In this document: one piece after another, positions 18,091 through 26,081 of the stretch
Numbering within the stretch: the first letter of the stretch is position 1
How the letters are laid out: each line of letters begins with the position of its first letter
NCBI GenBank assembly: GCA_036556265.1
Contig: DATBJU010000110.1
Coordinates: 1-30,143, forward strand
DNA: 30,143 bases
Direction: 5' to 3'
Source: JAUSIF01 sp036556265
GTDB taxonomy: Bacteria > Pseudomonadota > Alphaproteobacteria > Rhizobiales > Xanthobacteraceae
Translations under genes and position numbers: made by a program
Notes under the pieces: generated by a model
What the model saw: the letters and a program-made list of their open reading frames with translations, nothing else
Told to the model about the DNA's origin: nothing
Database searches by the model: none

Positions 18091-19257
18091 TCAGCTCTGC
18101 TTAGAACGTGCCGCGAGCGTACTCAAGGGTACGACGCGCACGCCGCGTCCTTCCGCCGCCCTGGCCCAGCGGGCGATGCGTTCGATTGAGATCGGCAACG
18201 CGTTTGCCATGCCTACGGCGGATCCGCGCTCAGCCGCGATGCGTTCCAGTTGCTCGAGTGCCGCGTCGATATCCGACCAGTTGGGCTTCGCGTCGACGAC
18301 GATGTCGGCCTTCAGGAAGGGCGTCTTCGCCGTTGCGGCGACCTTGAACGCCAGACTGCGCGACGACGCGCCGTCGTCGAAGTAGAGCAGACCGCGTGCC
18401 GACAAATCGGCGAGCACGGGTGCGAAGGCAGCCTCATTCGAGGTGAAGCGGCCGCCCATGAAATTGGTCACACCGACATAGCCGTGGAACCGGCTCAGGA
18501 ACCAATGCAACCGGTCTATGTTCTGGGCCGGCGCGAGCGTGGTCAGCAGCGTCTGCGGACCCGGATCGTTGTCCGGATAGTCGAAGGGTTCCATCGGCAA
18601 CTGCAGCAGAATTTCGTGACCGGTGCTGCGCGCCCGTGTAACCCAACGCCCGAGATCGTCGCCGTACGGTGCGAAGGCGAGCGTGATCGCCTCGGGCAGC
18701 TTCGCGATCGCATCGCGGGTCGCCTGAGCGCCAATGCCAAGGCCGCCGACGACGATCGCGACCTGCGGTCCTTTGCGGGTGGCCAGCGCGGGATCGGCGC
18801 GCGAGTAGACGTCGAGCGGACGCACTCCGTCCGGAGCAAGGCGTGGGATCGAGCCGTGGCGCGACGATTCGAACAGCCGCGCATCGAGCGGGGGAGCCGT
18901 GCCGGCTGGCTCGTCGTTTGGCTCTCCTGAGCGGACGGCGACCTGCGTCCGGGTGCCGCTCTTCCCGTCAATAATCGTGACCGTCTGGCCCCCCGACTTG
19001 TCCGCCGCGAGTGCATTCACAGGCGGCACGGACGGCATCGAGGGTGCCGCGGCGGCGCGTTGTGGTGCGTCAATCGTAACGACGGCCGACGGCTCGCCGC
19101 CGTGCGGTTCGTCGAAGAGCGCGATCCAGGCAACCGGAATTGCCACCAACGCTGCCAGGACGACGACCAATAATGGAGCGAGCAGCCGCGTCGGCAAGCG
19201 GGACGCTCGTCCTGGCCGCTTAGCGCTCAAAGGGGTGTTGAGGTCTTCGGCCGCCAC
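18091..19257 (-). CDS. Divergent polysaccharide deacetylase family protein (YibQ/DUF610-like)
   Basis: The C-terminal half (about 163-385) matches the divergent polysaccharide deacetylase family, which has the NodB-like barrel. From the GTG at 19257 (after GGAAA, 8 bases) it has 388 residues; a TTG at 19305 would add 16 and abuts the hairpin at 19312-19337, so is disfavoured. One membrane helix (about 24-47) with a basic N-terminal side anchors it, leaving the Ala/Pro-rich linker and enzyme-like domain in the periplasm. The usual metal-binding sites look changed: VVGGLG at 169-174 stands where relatives have IDDLG, and NFMGG at 265-269 where they have NHMGS. Its place after envC and ctpA suggests a cell-envelope role; catalytic activity is doubtful. 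Confidence 0.85.
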   Translation of the reverse strand: MAAEDLNTPLSAKRPGRASRLPTRLLAPLLVVVLAALVAIPVAWIALFDEPHGGEPSAVVTIDAPQRAAAAPSMPSVPPVNALAADKSGGQTVTIIDGKSGTRTQVAVRSGEPNDEPAGTAPPLDARLFESSRHGSIPRLAPDGVRPLDVYSRADPALATRKGPQVAIVVGGLGIGAQATRDAIAKLPEAITLAFAPYGDDLGRWVTRARSTGHEILLQLPMEPFDYPDNDPGPQTLLTTLAPAQNIDRLHWFLSRFHGYVGVTNFMGGRFTSNEAAFAPVLADLSARGLLYFDDGASSRSLAFKVAATAKTPFLKADIVVDAKPNWSDIDAALEQLERIAAERGSAVGMANALPISIERIARWARAAEGRGVRVVPLSTLAARSKQS

Positions 19258-19301
19258 CGTTGCGATTTCCAAGCGAATCGCGGGCAGCTTATCACGTGGC
19301 C

Positions 19302-19337
19302 ACAAATCAAGGCCCCGCCCGGCAGGCCGGGCGGGGC
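19302..19337 (-). terminator. Strong hairpin after ctpA, possible terminator or attenuator
   Basis: Perfect 11-bp GC stem: GCCCCGCCCGG (19312-19322), 4-base loop, CCGGGCGGGGC (19327-19337). On the minus strand it lies 26 bases after the ctpA stop and is followed by CCTTGATTTG, a weak U-tract. It sits in the gap before the deacetylase-like gene, so it may reduce rather than stop read-through. Confidence 0.6.
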
Positions 19338-19362
19338 ATTCAAGTCGGTTCAGCTGCTCAAC

Positions 19363-20700
19363 TCAGTTCGGAATCGGTGCCTTTGGATTCGGCGGAAATG
19401 CCGAGTTCTTTTGCACGCCGCGCAGCAGGTCAAGTGCGAGCGCCAGCTGCTTGTCGTCCTTCGGATCCGGCGGCACATAGGCCGGCGAGCCGCCCTTCTC
19501 TTCGTCGGCGTCGCCTGCTTTCAGGTGGCCGCGCAACGAGGACTCACCGCGAGTTTCGATCTTGCCCTTCAGGTCCTCGGGCAGGTCCTGAACCATCTCG
19601 ATGTCGGGCGCGATGCCCTTCGCCTGAATCGAACGCCCTGACGGAGTGTAATAGCGCGCGGTGGTAAGCTTGAGGGCGCCGAACGCGCCAATCGGGATCA
19701 CCGTCTGCACGGATCCCTTGCCAAACGAGCGGCTGCCAAGCAGCGTCGCACGCCGGTGATCTTGCAAGGCACCGGCGACGATTTCCGAGGCGGATGCCGA
19801 ACCGCCATTGACCAATACGATTAGCGGCTTGCCATTCGTGAGGTCGCCGGGCCGGGCGTTGTGGCGTTGCGTATCGTCGGGATTGCGGCCGCGGGTCGAA
19901 ACGATTTCGCCGCGGTCAAGGAACGAATCGGTGACCGCGATCGCTTGATCGAGAAGGCCGCCGCCGTTGTTGCGCAGGTCGATCACGTAGCCCTTGAGCT
20001 TGTCGGCCCCCACCTGCTTCGTAATGTCTGCGATTCCGGTGCGCAGTTGCTCGAGGGTGCGTTCGCCTTGGAAGCTCGTAATCCGGAGGTAGCCGATGTC
20101 TTCGCCTTCGACACGAGAGCGCACGTTCCGGATAGAAATGATCTCGCGTACGATCGTGACTTCGACGGGCTTCTCGATACCCTTGCGATCGATCTTCAGG
20201 CGAATCGACGAATTCACCGGGCCGCGCATCTTCTCGACCGCCTGCTCGAGCGTGAGGCCCTTTACAGGCTCATCGTCGAGATGCGTGATGAGGTCGTTCG
20301 GCTGAATGCCGGCACGGTGGGCGGGCGTGCCGTCCATGGGCGAGACGACCTTTACCAGCCCGTTTTCCATCGTCACTTCGATGCCGAGCCCACCGAACTC
20401 CCCGCGGGTCTGGGTCTGCATATCGCGGAAGTTTTTGATGTCGAGGAAGGCGGAGTGGGGATCGAGTGAGGTGAGCATGCCGTTGATGGCCGACTCGATC
20501 ATCTTCGCTTCGTCGGGCTTCTCGACGTACTGCGCGCGTACGTGCTCGAACACATCGCCGAAGAGGTTAAGCTGGCGATAGACGTCAGAGCCGGCGGCGT
20601 TCGCGGTTGCATTGATCAGGATGCGGGGTTGGATGGCGACGACGGCCACCAGCGCGCCCGCAGCCGCGCCCAGGAAAAACAACGAGAGTCTCTTCATCAT
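19363..20700 (-). CDS. ctpA: Carboxyl-terminal processing protease (S41 family, PDZ)
   Basis: Periplasmic serine protease that processes or degrades envelope proteins, often peptidoglycan hydrolases. It has 445 residues. An N-terminal signal or anchor helix (7-25) exports it. The PDZ domain lies at about 98-185. The S41 core contains GSASASEI and GKGSVQT; by the fixed 25-residue spacing of the family the catalytic dyad is Ser303/Lys328. A charged Asp/Glu/Lys-rich C-terminal tail follows. The start overlaps the stop of envC (ATGATGA), so the two are translationally coupled, a common alphaproteobacterial pairing. Confidence 0.95.
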   Translation of the reverse strand: MMKRLSLFFLGAAAGALVAVVAIQPRILINATANAAGSDVYRQLNLFGDVFEHVRAQYVEKPDEAKMIESAINGMLTSLDPHSAFLDIKNFRDMQTQTRGEFGGLGIEVTMENGLVKVVSPMDGTPAHRAGIQPNDLITHLDDEPVKGLTLEQAVEKMRGPVNSSIRLKIDRKGIEKPVEVTIVREIISIRNVRSRVEGEDIGYLRITSFQGERTLEQLRTGIADITKQVGADKLKGYVIDLRNNGGGLLDQAIAVTDSFLDRGEIVSTRGRNPDDTQRHNARPGDLTNGKPLIVLVNGGSASASEIVAGALQDHRRATLLGSRSFGKGSVQTVIPIGAFGALKLTTARYYTPSGRSIQAKGIAPDIEMVQDLPEDLKGKIETRGESSLRGHLKAGDADEEKGGSPAYVPPDPKDDKQLALALDLLRGVQKNSAFPPNPKAPIPN

Positions 20701-22025
20701 CCGCGCGCCTTCTCGCTATCGGTTTCTGCCCACCAGGGACCAGGATCGATCGAAGTTCCGTCTTTGCGGAACTCGACGTAAAGAAGCGGTTGCGAGGCAG
20801 GCATCGCCGCAGCGGAAGCCGTCCTCGACCCACTTCCCATCACCGCCACGGGCTCCCCAGTAAGCACGAACTGCCCGAGGTCGACGGTGATTTGTTCCAT
20901 TCCGGCCAACAAGACATGATATCCGCCCCCCGCGTTGATGATCAATAGACGGCCGTAGGAGCGGAAGAGCCCAGCGTATACGACCCAACCGTCGCAGGGG
21001 GCTGTTACCGGAGCGCCGGTGCGGGTCGCGAGTACAATGCCCTTTTGCGTGCCGCCGGCGCCATCCGGAGCGCCATACTCACGAACGCGTGTGCCGGCGA
21101 CCGGCAGAGGCAACCGACCCTTGGCCTGGGCAAACGGAAGTGCCGGCGTAATTCTGCCAGGATCGTTAAAGGCGGAAACGCTCGCTGTGGCCTCCGCCTG
21201 GCGTTGTGCCGCCTCTGTAGCGCGGATGGCCGACTCGATCTCTTTCTCCATGCGGAGGACAAGCTCTGTGACGGTCGCGACTTGCTTCGACAGCGCGACT
21301 ACACGCGCTCGCTCACTTTCGAGCGCTTTTTCGCCTTCGGACACCCGGCGCTGTCGTTCCTCGACAAGCGCGGCAAGGCGAACGCGCTCCTCCTCGAGGT
21401 GAGCGCGATTGTCCCTGAGCGAGTTACGCTCACTTACGAGCTCCAGGCGAACGCGCGCGAGTTCGGTGAGGTCGGCGAGAAGGATATCTGTCTCGGAGCG
21501 CAGTTCCGGGACAACTGCGTTCAGGAGAATTGCCGACCGAACCGCGGCGAGGGCGTTCTCCGGTTGAAGCATGATCGCCGGCGCTGGCCGTCGCGAAAGC
21601 CGGACAACGGCGGCGAGCACTTCGCTGAGAAGCGCGCGACGTGACTCAAGTGATCGGCGGAGACTAGTCTCACGCGAGTCGAGAGTCGGCAAGCGCGCCT
21701 CCGCGGCCGTGAGCCGCCCTTCAGTCGCCTTGATGCGAGCCGCTGTGTCGACGAGCGCCTGAGAGAATTTCTTGCGATCCGATCTTACTGCCTCAAGCTC
21801 GTCCTTGAGCTTGGTCTCAGCCGCTTTGCGGCGATCAAGGTCGTTGTTGAGGATGTCGAGCTCGCGCAGACGCTCGAATTTTTCCACCTCGCGGGCGCTT
21901 TGCGGCGATGCGGGGGCCTCCTGGGCAAACGCGCTTGGTGCCAGCAGGAGGGCGAATAACAACGCGGGAGCGCCGCAGCGACGGGCCGCTGCAGTTCCGC
22001 CGTGGTTGATGGCGGCGCGAATCAT
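20697..22025 (-). CDS. envC: EnvC-like murein hydrolase activator with degenerate LytM domain
   Basis: Probably a periplasmic activator of cell-wall amidases during septum splitting. It has 442 residues. Signal peptide 1-34 (cut after SAFA), long coiled coil about 45-285 (rich in Glu, Arg, Leu), then a LytM/M23 domain about 303-430. Most zinc ligands are lost: the HxxxD site reads QKGIVLA (Lys328 where His is expected) and the last HxH-type motif reads LYVEF (Tyr416); only His370 remains. That is the pattern of EnvC-type regulators, not of active endopeptidases. Starts 1 base after the rlmH stop and overlaps ctpA by 4 bases. The gene symbol is by homology of architecture. Confidence 0.88.
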   Translation of the reverse strand: MIRAAINHGGTAAARRCGAPALLFALLLAPSAFAQEAPASPQSAREVEKFERLRELDILNNDLDRRKAAETKLKDELEAVRSDRKKFSQALVDTAARIKATEGRLTAAEARLPTLDSRETSLRRSLESRRALLSEVLAAVVRLSRRPAPAIMLQPENALAAVRSAILLNAVVPELRSETDILLADLTELARVRLELVSERNSLRDNRAHLEEERVRLAALVEERQRRVSEGEKALESERARVVALSKQVATVTELVLRMEKEIESAIRATEAAQRQAEATASVSAFNDPGRITPALPFAQAKGRLPLPVAGTRVREYGAPDGAGGTQKGIVLATRTGAPVTAPCDGWVVYAGLFRSYGRLLIINAGGGYHVLLAGMEQITVDLGQFVLTGEPVAVMGSGSRTASAAAMPASQPLLYVEFRKDGTSIDPGPWWAETDSEKARG

Positions 22026-22026
22026 T

Positions 22027-22509
22027 TCAGCTGCGATGATAGGGGTGCCCCGACAGAATTGTGATGATTCGATAAATCTGTTCGGCCAGCAGAATACGCA
22101 CGATCTGGTGCGGAAACGTGGCGGAGCCGAACGAAATCGTCAGATCAGCGCCTTGCACGGTCGATTTTGCCAGGCCGTCGGCGCCCCCGATCAGGAAGGC
22201 GGCGACCGGAAGCCCTTGATCCCGCAGTTTCGCGAGGCGGGTAGCGAGTTCCTCGGTCGAAAGATTGCGGCCCCGGGCATCCAGCGCGATCCGTCTTGCG
22301 TCCTTGGGAACGGCGTCCTGCAGTTTGGCGGCCTCTTCGGACAGTCGGTCGGCCGGCCGGCGAGCCTGACTTTCGGGAACTTCGGAAATTTCGAGGGGCG
22401 CAAGGGCGACGGCGCGGCCGGCGGCGTTTGCGCGCTCGATATAACGCTCGAACAATTCTCGTTCGGGGCCCGCTTTCAGGCGTCCGACGGCTGCAATCAG
22501 TAGCCGCAT
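22027..22509 (-). CDS. rlmH: 23S rRNA (pseudouridine1915-N3)-methyltransferase
   Basis: SPOUT-class methyltransferase acting on helix 69 of 23S rRNA in assembled 70S ribosomes. It has 160 residues, the normal size, starting MRLLIAAVGRLKAGPE. The SAM-binding knot motif IGGADG is at 107-112 and the C-terminal signature HPYHR at 155-159. It lies between rsfS (18 bases upstream) and envC (1 base downstream), as in many bacteria where rsfS and rlmH are paired. Confidence 0.97.
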   Translation of the reverse strand: MRLLIAAVGRLKAGPERELFERYIERANAAGRAVALAPLEISEVPESQARRPADRLSEEAAKLQDAVPKDARRIALDARGRNLSTEELATRLAKLRDQGLPVAAFLIGGADGLAKSTVQGADLTISFGSATFPHQIVRILLAEQIYRIITILSGHPYHRS

Positions 22510-22527
22510 GGGCCGCCGGCGATTCGA

Positions 22528-22914
22528 TCAGGCGCCGGCCTGGCGGGCGCGGGTCCACATCCGCTCGAGATTGTAGAAGGAGCGGACCTCGGGCCGGAAC
22601 ACGTGGACGATCACGTCACCGGCGTCGATCAACACCCAATCGCAGTGCGGCAGCCCCTCGGCACGCGCTCCGGAGGCGCCCGACTTGCCGAGCGCCTCAA
22701 GCAGATGCTCGGCGATTGCGCCGACGTGGCGGTGCGAGCGGCCTGAGGCTACGACCATATAGTCGGCCATTGTCGTCTTGCCCTTGAGGTCGATGGTGGT
22801 GGTGTCCGCCGCCTTGTCGTCGTCGAGGCGGGCGAGGATCAGGGCGAGCGTCTCGTCGGGGCTCGGGCGCGCCCGGGAGACGGAGGCGGCGGGTGTCTTC
22901 GCCGCAACATTCAA
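22528..22914 (-). CDS. rsfS: Ribosomal silencing factor RsfS
   Basis: Binds L14 and blocks joining of ribosomal subunits, lowering translation in starvation. The conserved domain is clear (ILARLDDDKAADTTTIDL, ADYMVVASGRS, GLPHCDWVLID, GDVIVHVF, YNLERMW). The start is uncertain. A TTG at 22914 gives 128 residues, the normal size, but has no good Shine-Dalgarno. The frame is open back to a TTG at 23034 (168 residues, overlapping nadD by 14 bases); the extra 40 residues are very basic (RRKRTESRRQKRQQQER) and have lower third-position GC than the rest, about 60%, so they look more like spacer than protein. No in-frame ATG exists before the conserved domain. Confidence 0.92.
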   Translation of the reverse strand: MNVAAKTPAASVSRARPSPDETLALILARLDDDKAADTTTIDLKGKTTMADYMVVASGRSHRHVGAIAEHLLEALGKSGASGARAEGLPHCDWVLIDAGDVIVHVFRPEVRSFYNLERMWTRARQAGA

Positions 22915-23020
22915 CGTGGGTGACAGGGGTCCTTGCCTCTCTTGCTGCTGACGTTTCTGTCGCCGCGACTCAGTTCGCTTGCGGCGACCGCTCAAGGATA
23001 TCGGCTTGCCGGGAATTGTT

Positions 23021-23662
23021 TCAACCCTCCGCAACAGAAGTCGGTGAATGTCTTAACGCGGTAGAAGATTGGAGCGACTTCAGCCCGTGCAGGAACACCC
23101 ACGCCGGCGGCGCTGACGAGGCGAGGCGGGCGGCCGCATGTTCCGGGAGGCGTTCGGAGGCGAGTGCCGCTGCGGCGGGTGAGGCGAGGGCGCGATATGT
23201 CCAGCCGGCGCGATCGATCACGGCGAGCGGGATCAGGCTGGCGAGATCGCGCCACCGCCTCCACCGATGGAACTCTGCCAGAATGTCGGCTCCGATGAGC
23301 AGGACGAAGCGAACTTCGGGATGCCGATGTCGTAACCGCGACACCGTGTCATAGGTGAACCGAGTGCCAAGTGTAGCCTCGATTCCTGTCACTTCGATGA
23401 ATGGATTGGCTGCGACCAGGCGGGCTCGCGCAACGCGTTGCGCGAGCGGTGGTAGGCCGCTCGTTTCCTTCAAAGGGTTCCCGGGCGTGGCCAACCACCA
23501 GATGCGATCAAGCGCGAGGCGCTTCCAGGCAAGGAGGCTCGCTGCGCGATGCGCCTCGTGCGCCGGGTTGAAGCTGCCGCCAAAGAGGCCGATGCGCATG
23601 CCGGCCGAGACGATCGGCAGCCGGGTGGGGTCCGTGCGCCCGGTTGGCGCAGCTTGGTTCAC
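23021..23662 (-). CDS. nadD: Nicotinate-nucleotide adenylyltransferase
   Basis: Makes nicotinic acid adenine dinucleotide from NaMN and ATP in NAD synthesis. It has 213 residues from the GTG at 23662, which overlaps the proA stop in GTGA; an ATG at 23599 (MRIGLFGG) is the alternative start. Nucleotidyltransferase signature GGSFNPAH at 28-35 with the second His at 38 (consensus GG[TS]F[DN]PxHxGH), TPGNPLK around 59-65, LLIGAD, and C-terminal SSTALR (the ISSTxIR-like motif). Followed by rsfS, as usual. Confidence 0.95.
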   Translation of the reverse strand: MNQAAPTGRTDPTRLPIVSAGMRIGLFGGSFNPAHEAHRAASLLAWKRLALDRIWWLATPGNPLKETSGLPPLAQRVARARLVAANPFIEVTGIEATLGTRFTYDTVSRLRHRHPEVRFVLLIGADILAEFHRWRRWRDLASLIPLAVIDRAGWTYRALASPAAAALASERLPEHAAARLASSAPPAWVFLHGLKSLQSSTALRHSPTSVAEG

Positions 23663-24954
23663 GGTCGCGTCTGCCCCGTGCCGCGCACGCGGTACTTAAA
23701 CGAGCAGAGCTGCTCGACGCCCACCGGCCCGCGCGCATGCAACCGGCCTGTGGCGATACCGATTTCTGCGCCGAAGCCGAACTCTCCGCCGTCGGCGAAC
23801 TGAGTCGAGGCGTTGTGCAGAACGATCGCCGAATCCACTTCGTTCATGAATTTCTCGGCGGCGGCCTTGTCATCGGTGACGATCGAATCCGTGTGGTGTG
23901 TTCCGTAGCGCTCGACGTGGTCGATCGCCGCCTGCACCCCATCCACAACCTTCACCGAGAGAATCGCATCGAGATACTCCGTGGACCAGTCCTGCTCGGT
24001 CGCGGCTACGACACGCTTGTCGATGGCACGGGTTTGCTCGTCGCCGCGGATCTCGCAGCCGGCGTCGATCAGCATCTCGACGAGAGGCTTCAGATATGTC
24101 GGCGCGAGTTTCCTATCGACCAGTAATGTCTCGGCCGCGCCGCACACGCCGGTTCGGCGCATCTTGGCATTCAGAACGATCTTCTTCGCTGTCTCCAGGT
24201 CGGCCGGCGCATGAACGTAGACATGGCATACACCTTCGAGGTGCGCGAAGACGGGCACTCGAGCTTCCGCTTCGACGCGGCCGACGAGCGCCTTTCCGCC
24301 GCGAGGCACGACTACGTCAACGGCGCCGTCGAGCCCCGAGAGCAGCTCTCCAACCGCGTTGCGGTCGCGCGTGGGCACAAGCTGGATTGCGTTGATAGGC
24401 AGCCCTTGGCCCTCAAGCCCACGCACGAGCGCCTTGTGAATCGCGCGCGAGGAGTGAAAGCTTTCTGACCCGCTACGCAGGATCACGGCGTTTCCCGCCT
24501 TGACGCAGAGTGCGCCTGCATCCGCGGTGACGTTCGGCCTGCTCTCGTAAATAACGGCGATCACACCGAGCGGTGTTCGCACACGCTCGATCTTGAGACC
24601 GTTTGGGCGCTCCCAAGCGGCGATTACGGTACCGACGGGGTCGGGGAGGGCCGCGACAACTTCGACGCCGTCCGCCATAGCGGCAATGCGCTTTGCGTCG
24701 AGCGAGAGGCGGTCGCGAAACGCTGGCGTGAGCTTGTTGCCCGCGGCCGCGATATCCTCGGCATTCGCCTGCAGGATCGCGGACGCACTATCGCGCAAAG
24801 CGGTCGCTGCGGCCTTGAGGGCGGCCGTTTTTTTCACCGGCTCGACAAGCGCGAGTGCGCGCGCGGCCGCTCGTGCCCGCTGCCCCATGGCTTTCATTAT
24901 TGCGGCCACGTCGTCTTTCGCGTCCACAGAGTCCAGCTTCGCGCTCATGCTCAT
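23659..24954 (-). CDS. proA: Gamma-glutamyl phosphate reductase
   Basis: Second step of proline synthesis: reduces glutamyl-5-phosphate to glutamate semialdehyde with NADPH. It has 431 residues, an aldehyde-dehydrogenase fold. PLGVIAVIYESRPNVT (128-143) and GNAVILRSGSES are family signatures; the catalytic cysteine is Cys271 in RRTGVCGAAE. The ATG at 24954 overlaps the proB stop by 4 bases (ATGA); the second ATG (24948) has GGGGA better spaced and may be the true start, changing only two residues. Confidence 0.97.
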   Translation of the reverse strand: MSMSAKLDSVDAKDDVAAIMKAMGQRARAAARALALVEPVKKTAALKAAATALRDSASAILQANAEDIAAAGNKLTPAFRDRLSLDAKRIAAMADGVEVVAALPDPVGTVIAAWERPNGLKIERVRTPLGVIAVIYESRPNVTADAGALCVKAGNAVILRSGSESFHSSRAIHKALVRGLEGQGLPINAIQLVPTRDRNAVGELLSGLDGAVDVVVPRGGKALVGRVEAEARVPVFAHLEGVCHVYVHAPADLETAKKIVLNAKMRRTGVCGAAETLLVDRKLAPTYLKPLVEMLIDAGCEIRGDEQTRAIDKRVVAATEQDWSTEYLDAILSVKVVDGVQAAIDHVERYGTHHTDSIVTDDKAAAEKFMNEVDSAIVLHNASTQFADGGEFGFGAEIGIATGRLHARGPVGVEQLCSFKYRVRGTGQTRP

Positions 24955-26081
24955 TCCCCGGCGATCACAAGATCATCCCGGTGGACCATCTCGGTGCGGC
25001 CACGATAACCCAGAATCGCCTCGATGCGCTCGCTGTTTTGCCCGACAAGACGCTCGGCGTCTTCGCGGTCATAGGCAACGAGACCGCGCCCCACTTCCGC
25101 TCCGTCGGGCCCACGCACGATCACAGCATCGCCGCGCGCGAATGTGCCTTCAACGCGCACGACGCCGGCGGGCAACAAACTCTTGCCGCGGCGGAGCGCG
25201 GCGACGGCGCCCGCGTCGACGTGAATTGCCCCCCTCGGCTCGAGACTGCCGCCAATCCACTTCTTGCGGGCAGTGATGGGATTGGCGGGCGTCAGGAACC
25301 ACGTGCAGGAGGCGTCGTTCGCGATTGCGCGCAGGGGGTGCAGCGCGTGTCCGGAGGCGACGATCATGTGGACGCCCGCGCTCGTCGCGATCTTCGCCGC
25401 TTCGATCTTGGTGCGCATGCCACCCCGCGACAGGTCCGATCCGGCCGCGCCTGCCGCTGCCTCGATCTCGGGGGTCACGCGAGGGACAATCGGAATTCGC
25501 TTCGCGTTCTTGTTCTCGCCGGGTGGAGCGTCGTAGAGCCCGTCAACATCGGAAAGCAGCACGAGCAAGTCGGCGCTCATCATGGTCGCGACGCGCGCTG
25601 CGAGCCGGTCGTTGTCGCCGTAGCGGATTTCGTTGGTGGCTACCGTATCGTTCTCGTTGATGATCGGCACGGCGTGCAATTCAAGAAGCTTCGCGATAGT
25701 GGACCGAGCGTTGAGATAACGGCGTCGCTCCTCGGTGTCGCCGAGCGTCAACAGAATTTGAGCGCCGGTCAGCCCGTGCTTCGCGAGCGTCTCGGTCCAG
25801 ATGCGTGCAAGTGTAATCTGGCCGACCGAGGCGGCAGCCTGGCTTTCCTCGAGCTTGAGCGTGGTCTTCGGCAGCTTCAGCACGTTGCGACCAAGGGCGA
25901 TCGCGCCGGAAGATACGATCAAGAGATCGACTCCGTTCTTCGCTCGCTCGGCAAGATCCTCGACGAGCGCTTCAAGCCACGCGTGCCGCAGGGCGCCGGC
26001 GGCGTGGTCGAAGAGCGAGGACGAGCCGACCTTCACCACGATGCGCCGGAAATTCTCCAGACGGGGCGTTACGGTTGCCAC
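24951..26081 (-). CDS. proB: Glutamate 5-kinase
   Basis: First, feedback-controlled step of proline synthesis: phosphorylates glutamate. It has 376 residues. The amino-acid kinase domain (about 12-260) shows IVVKVGSSSLF, IVSSGAIALG, INENDTVA and LLSDVDGLYD. The C-terminal PUA domain (about 280-372) is that of long-form enzymes. The GTG start at 26081 overlaps the end of obgE by 13 bases; ATGs nearby are out of frame. Coupled to proA downstream. Confidence 0.97.
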   Translation of the reverse strand: MATVTPRLENFRRIVVKVGSSSLFDHAAGALRHAWLEALVEDLAERAKNGVDLLIVSSGAIALGRNVLKLPKTTLKLEESQAAASVGQITLARIWTETLAKHGLTGAQILLTLGDTEERRRYLNARSTIAKLLELHAVPIINENDTVATNEIRYGDNDRLAARVATMMSADLLVLLSDVDGLYDAPPGENKNAKRIPIVPRVTPEIEAAAGAAGSDLSRGGMRTKIEAAKIATSAGVHMIVASGHALHPLRAIANDASCTWFLTPANPITARKKWIGGSLEPRGAIHVDAGAVAALRRGKSLLPAGVVRVEGTFARGDAVIVRGPDGAEVGRGLVAYDREDAERLVGQNSERIEAILGYRGRTEMVHRDDLVIAGE

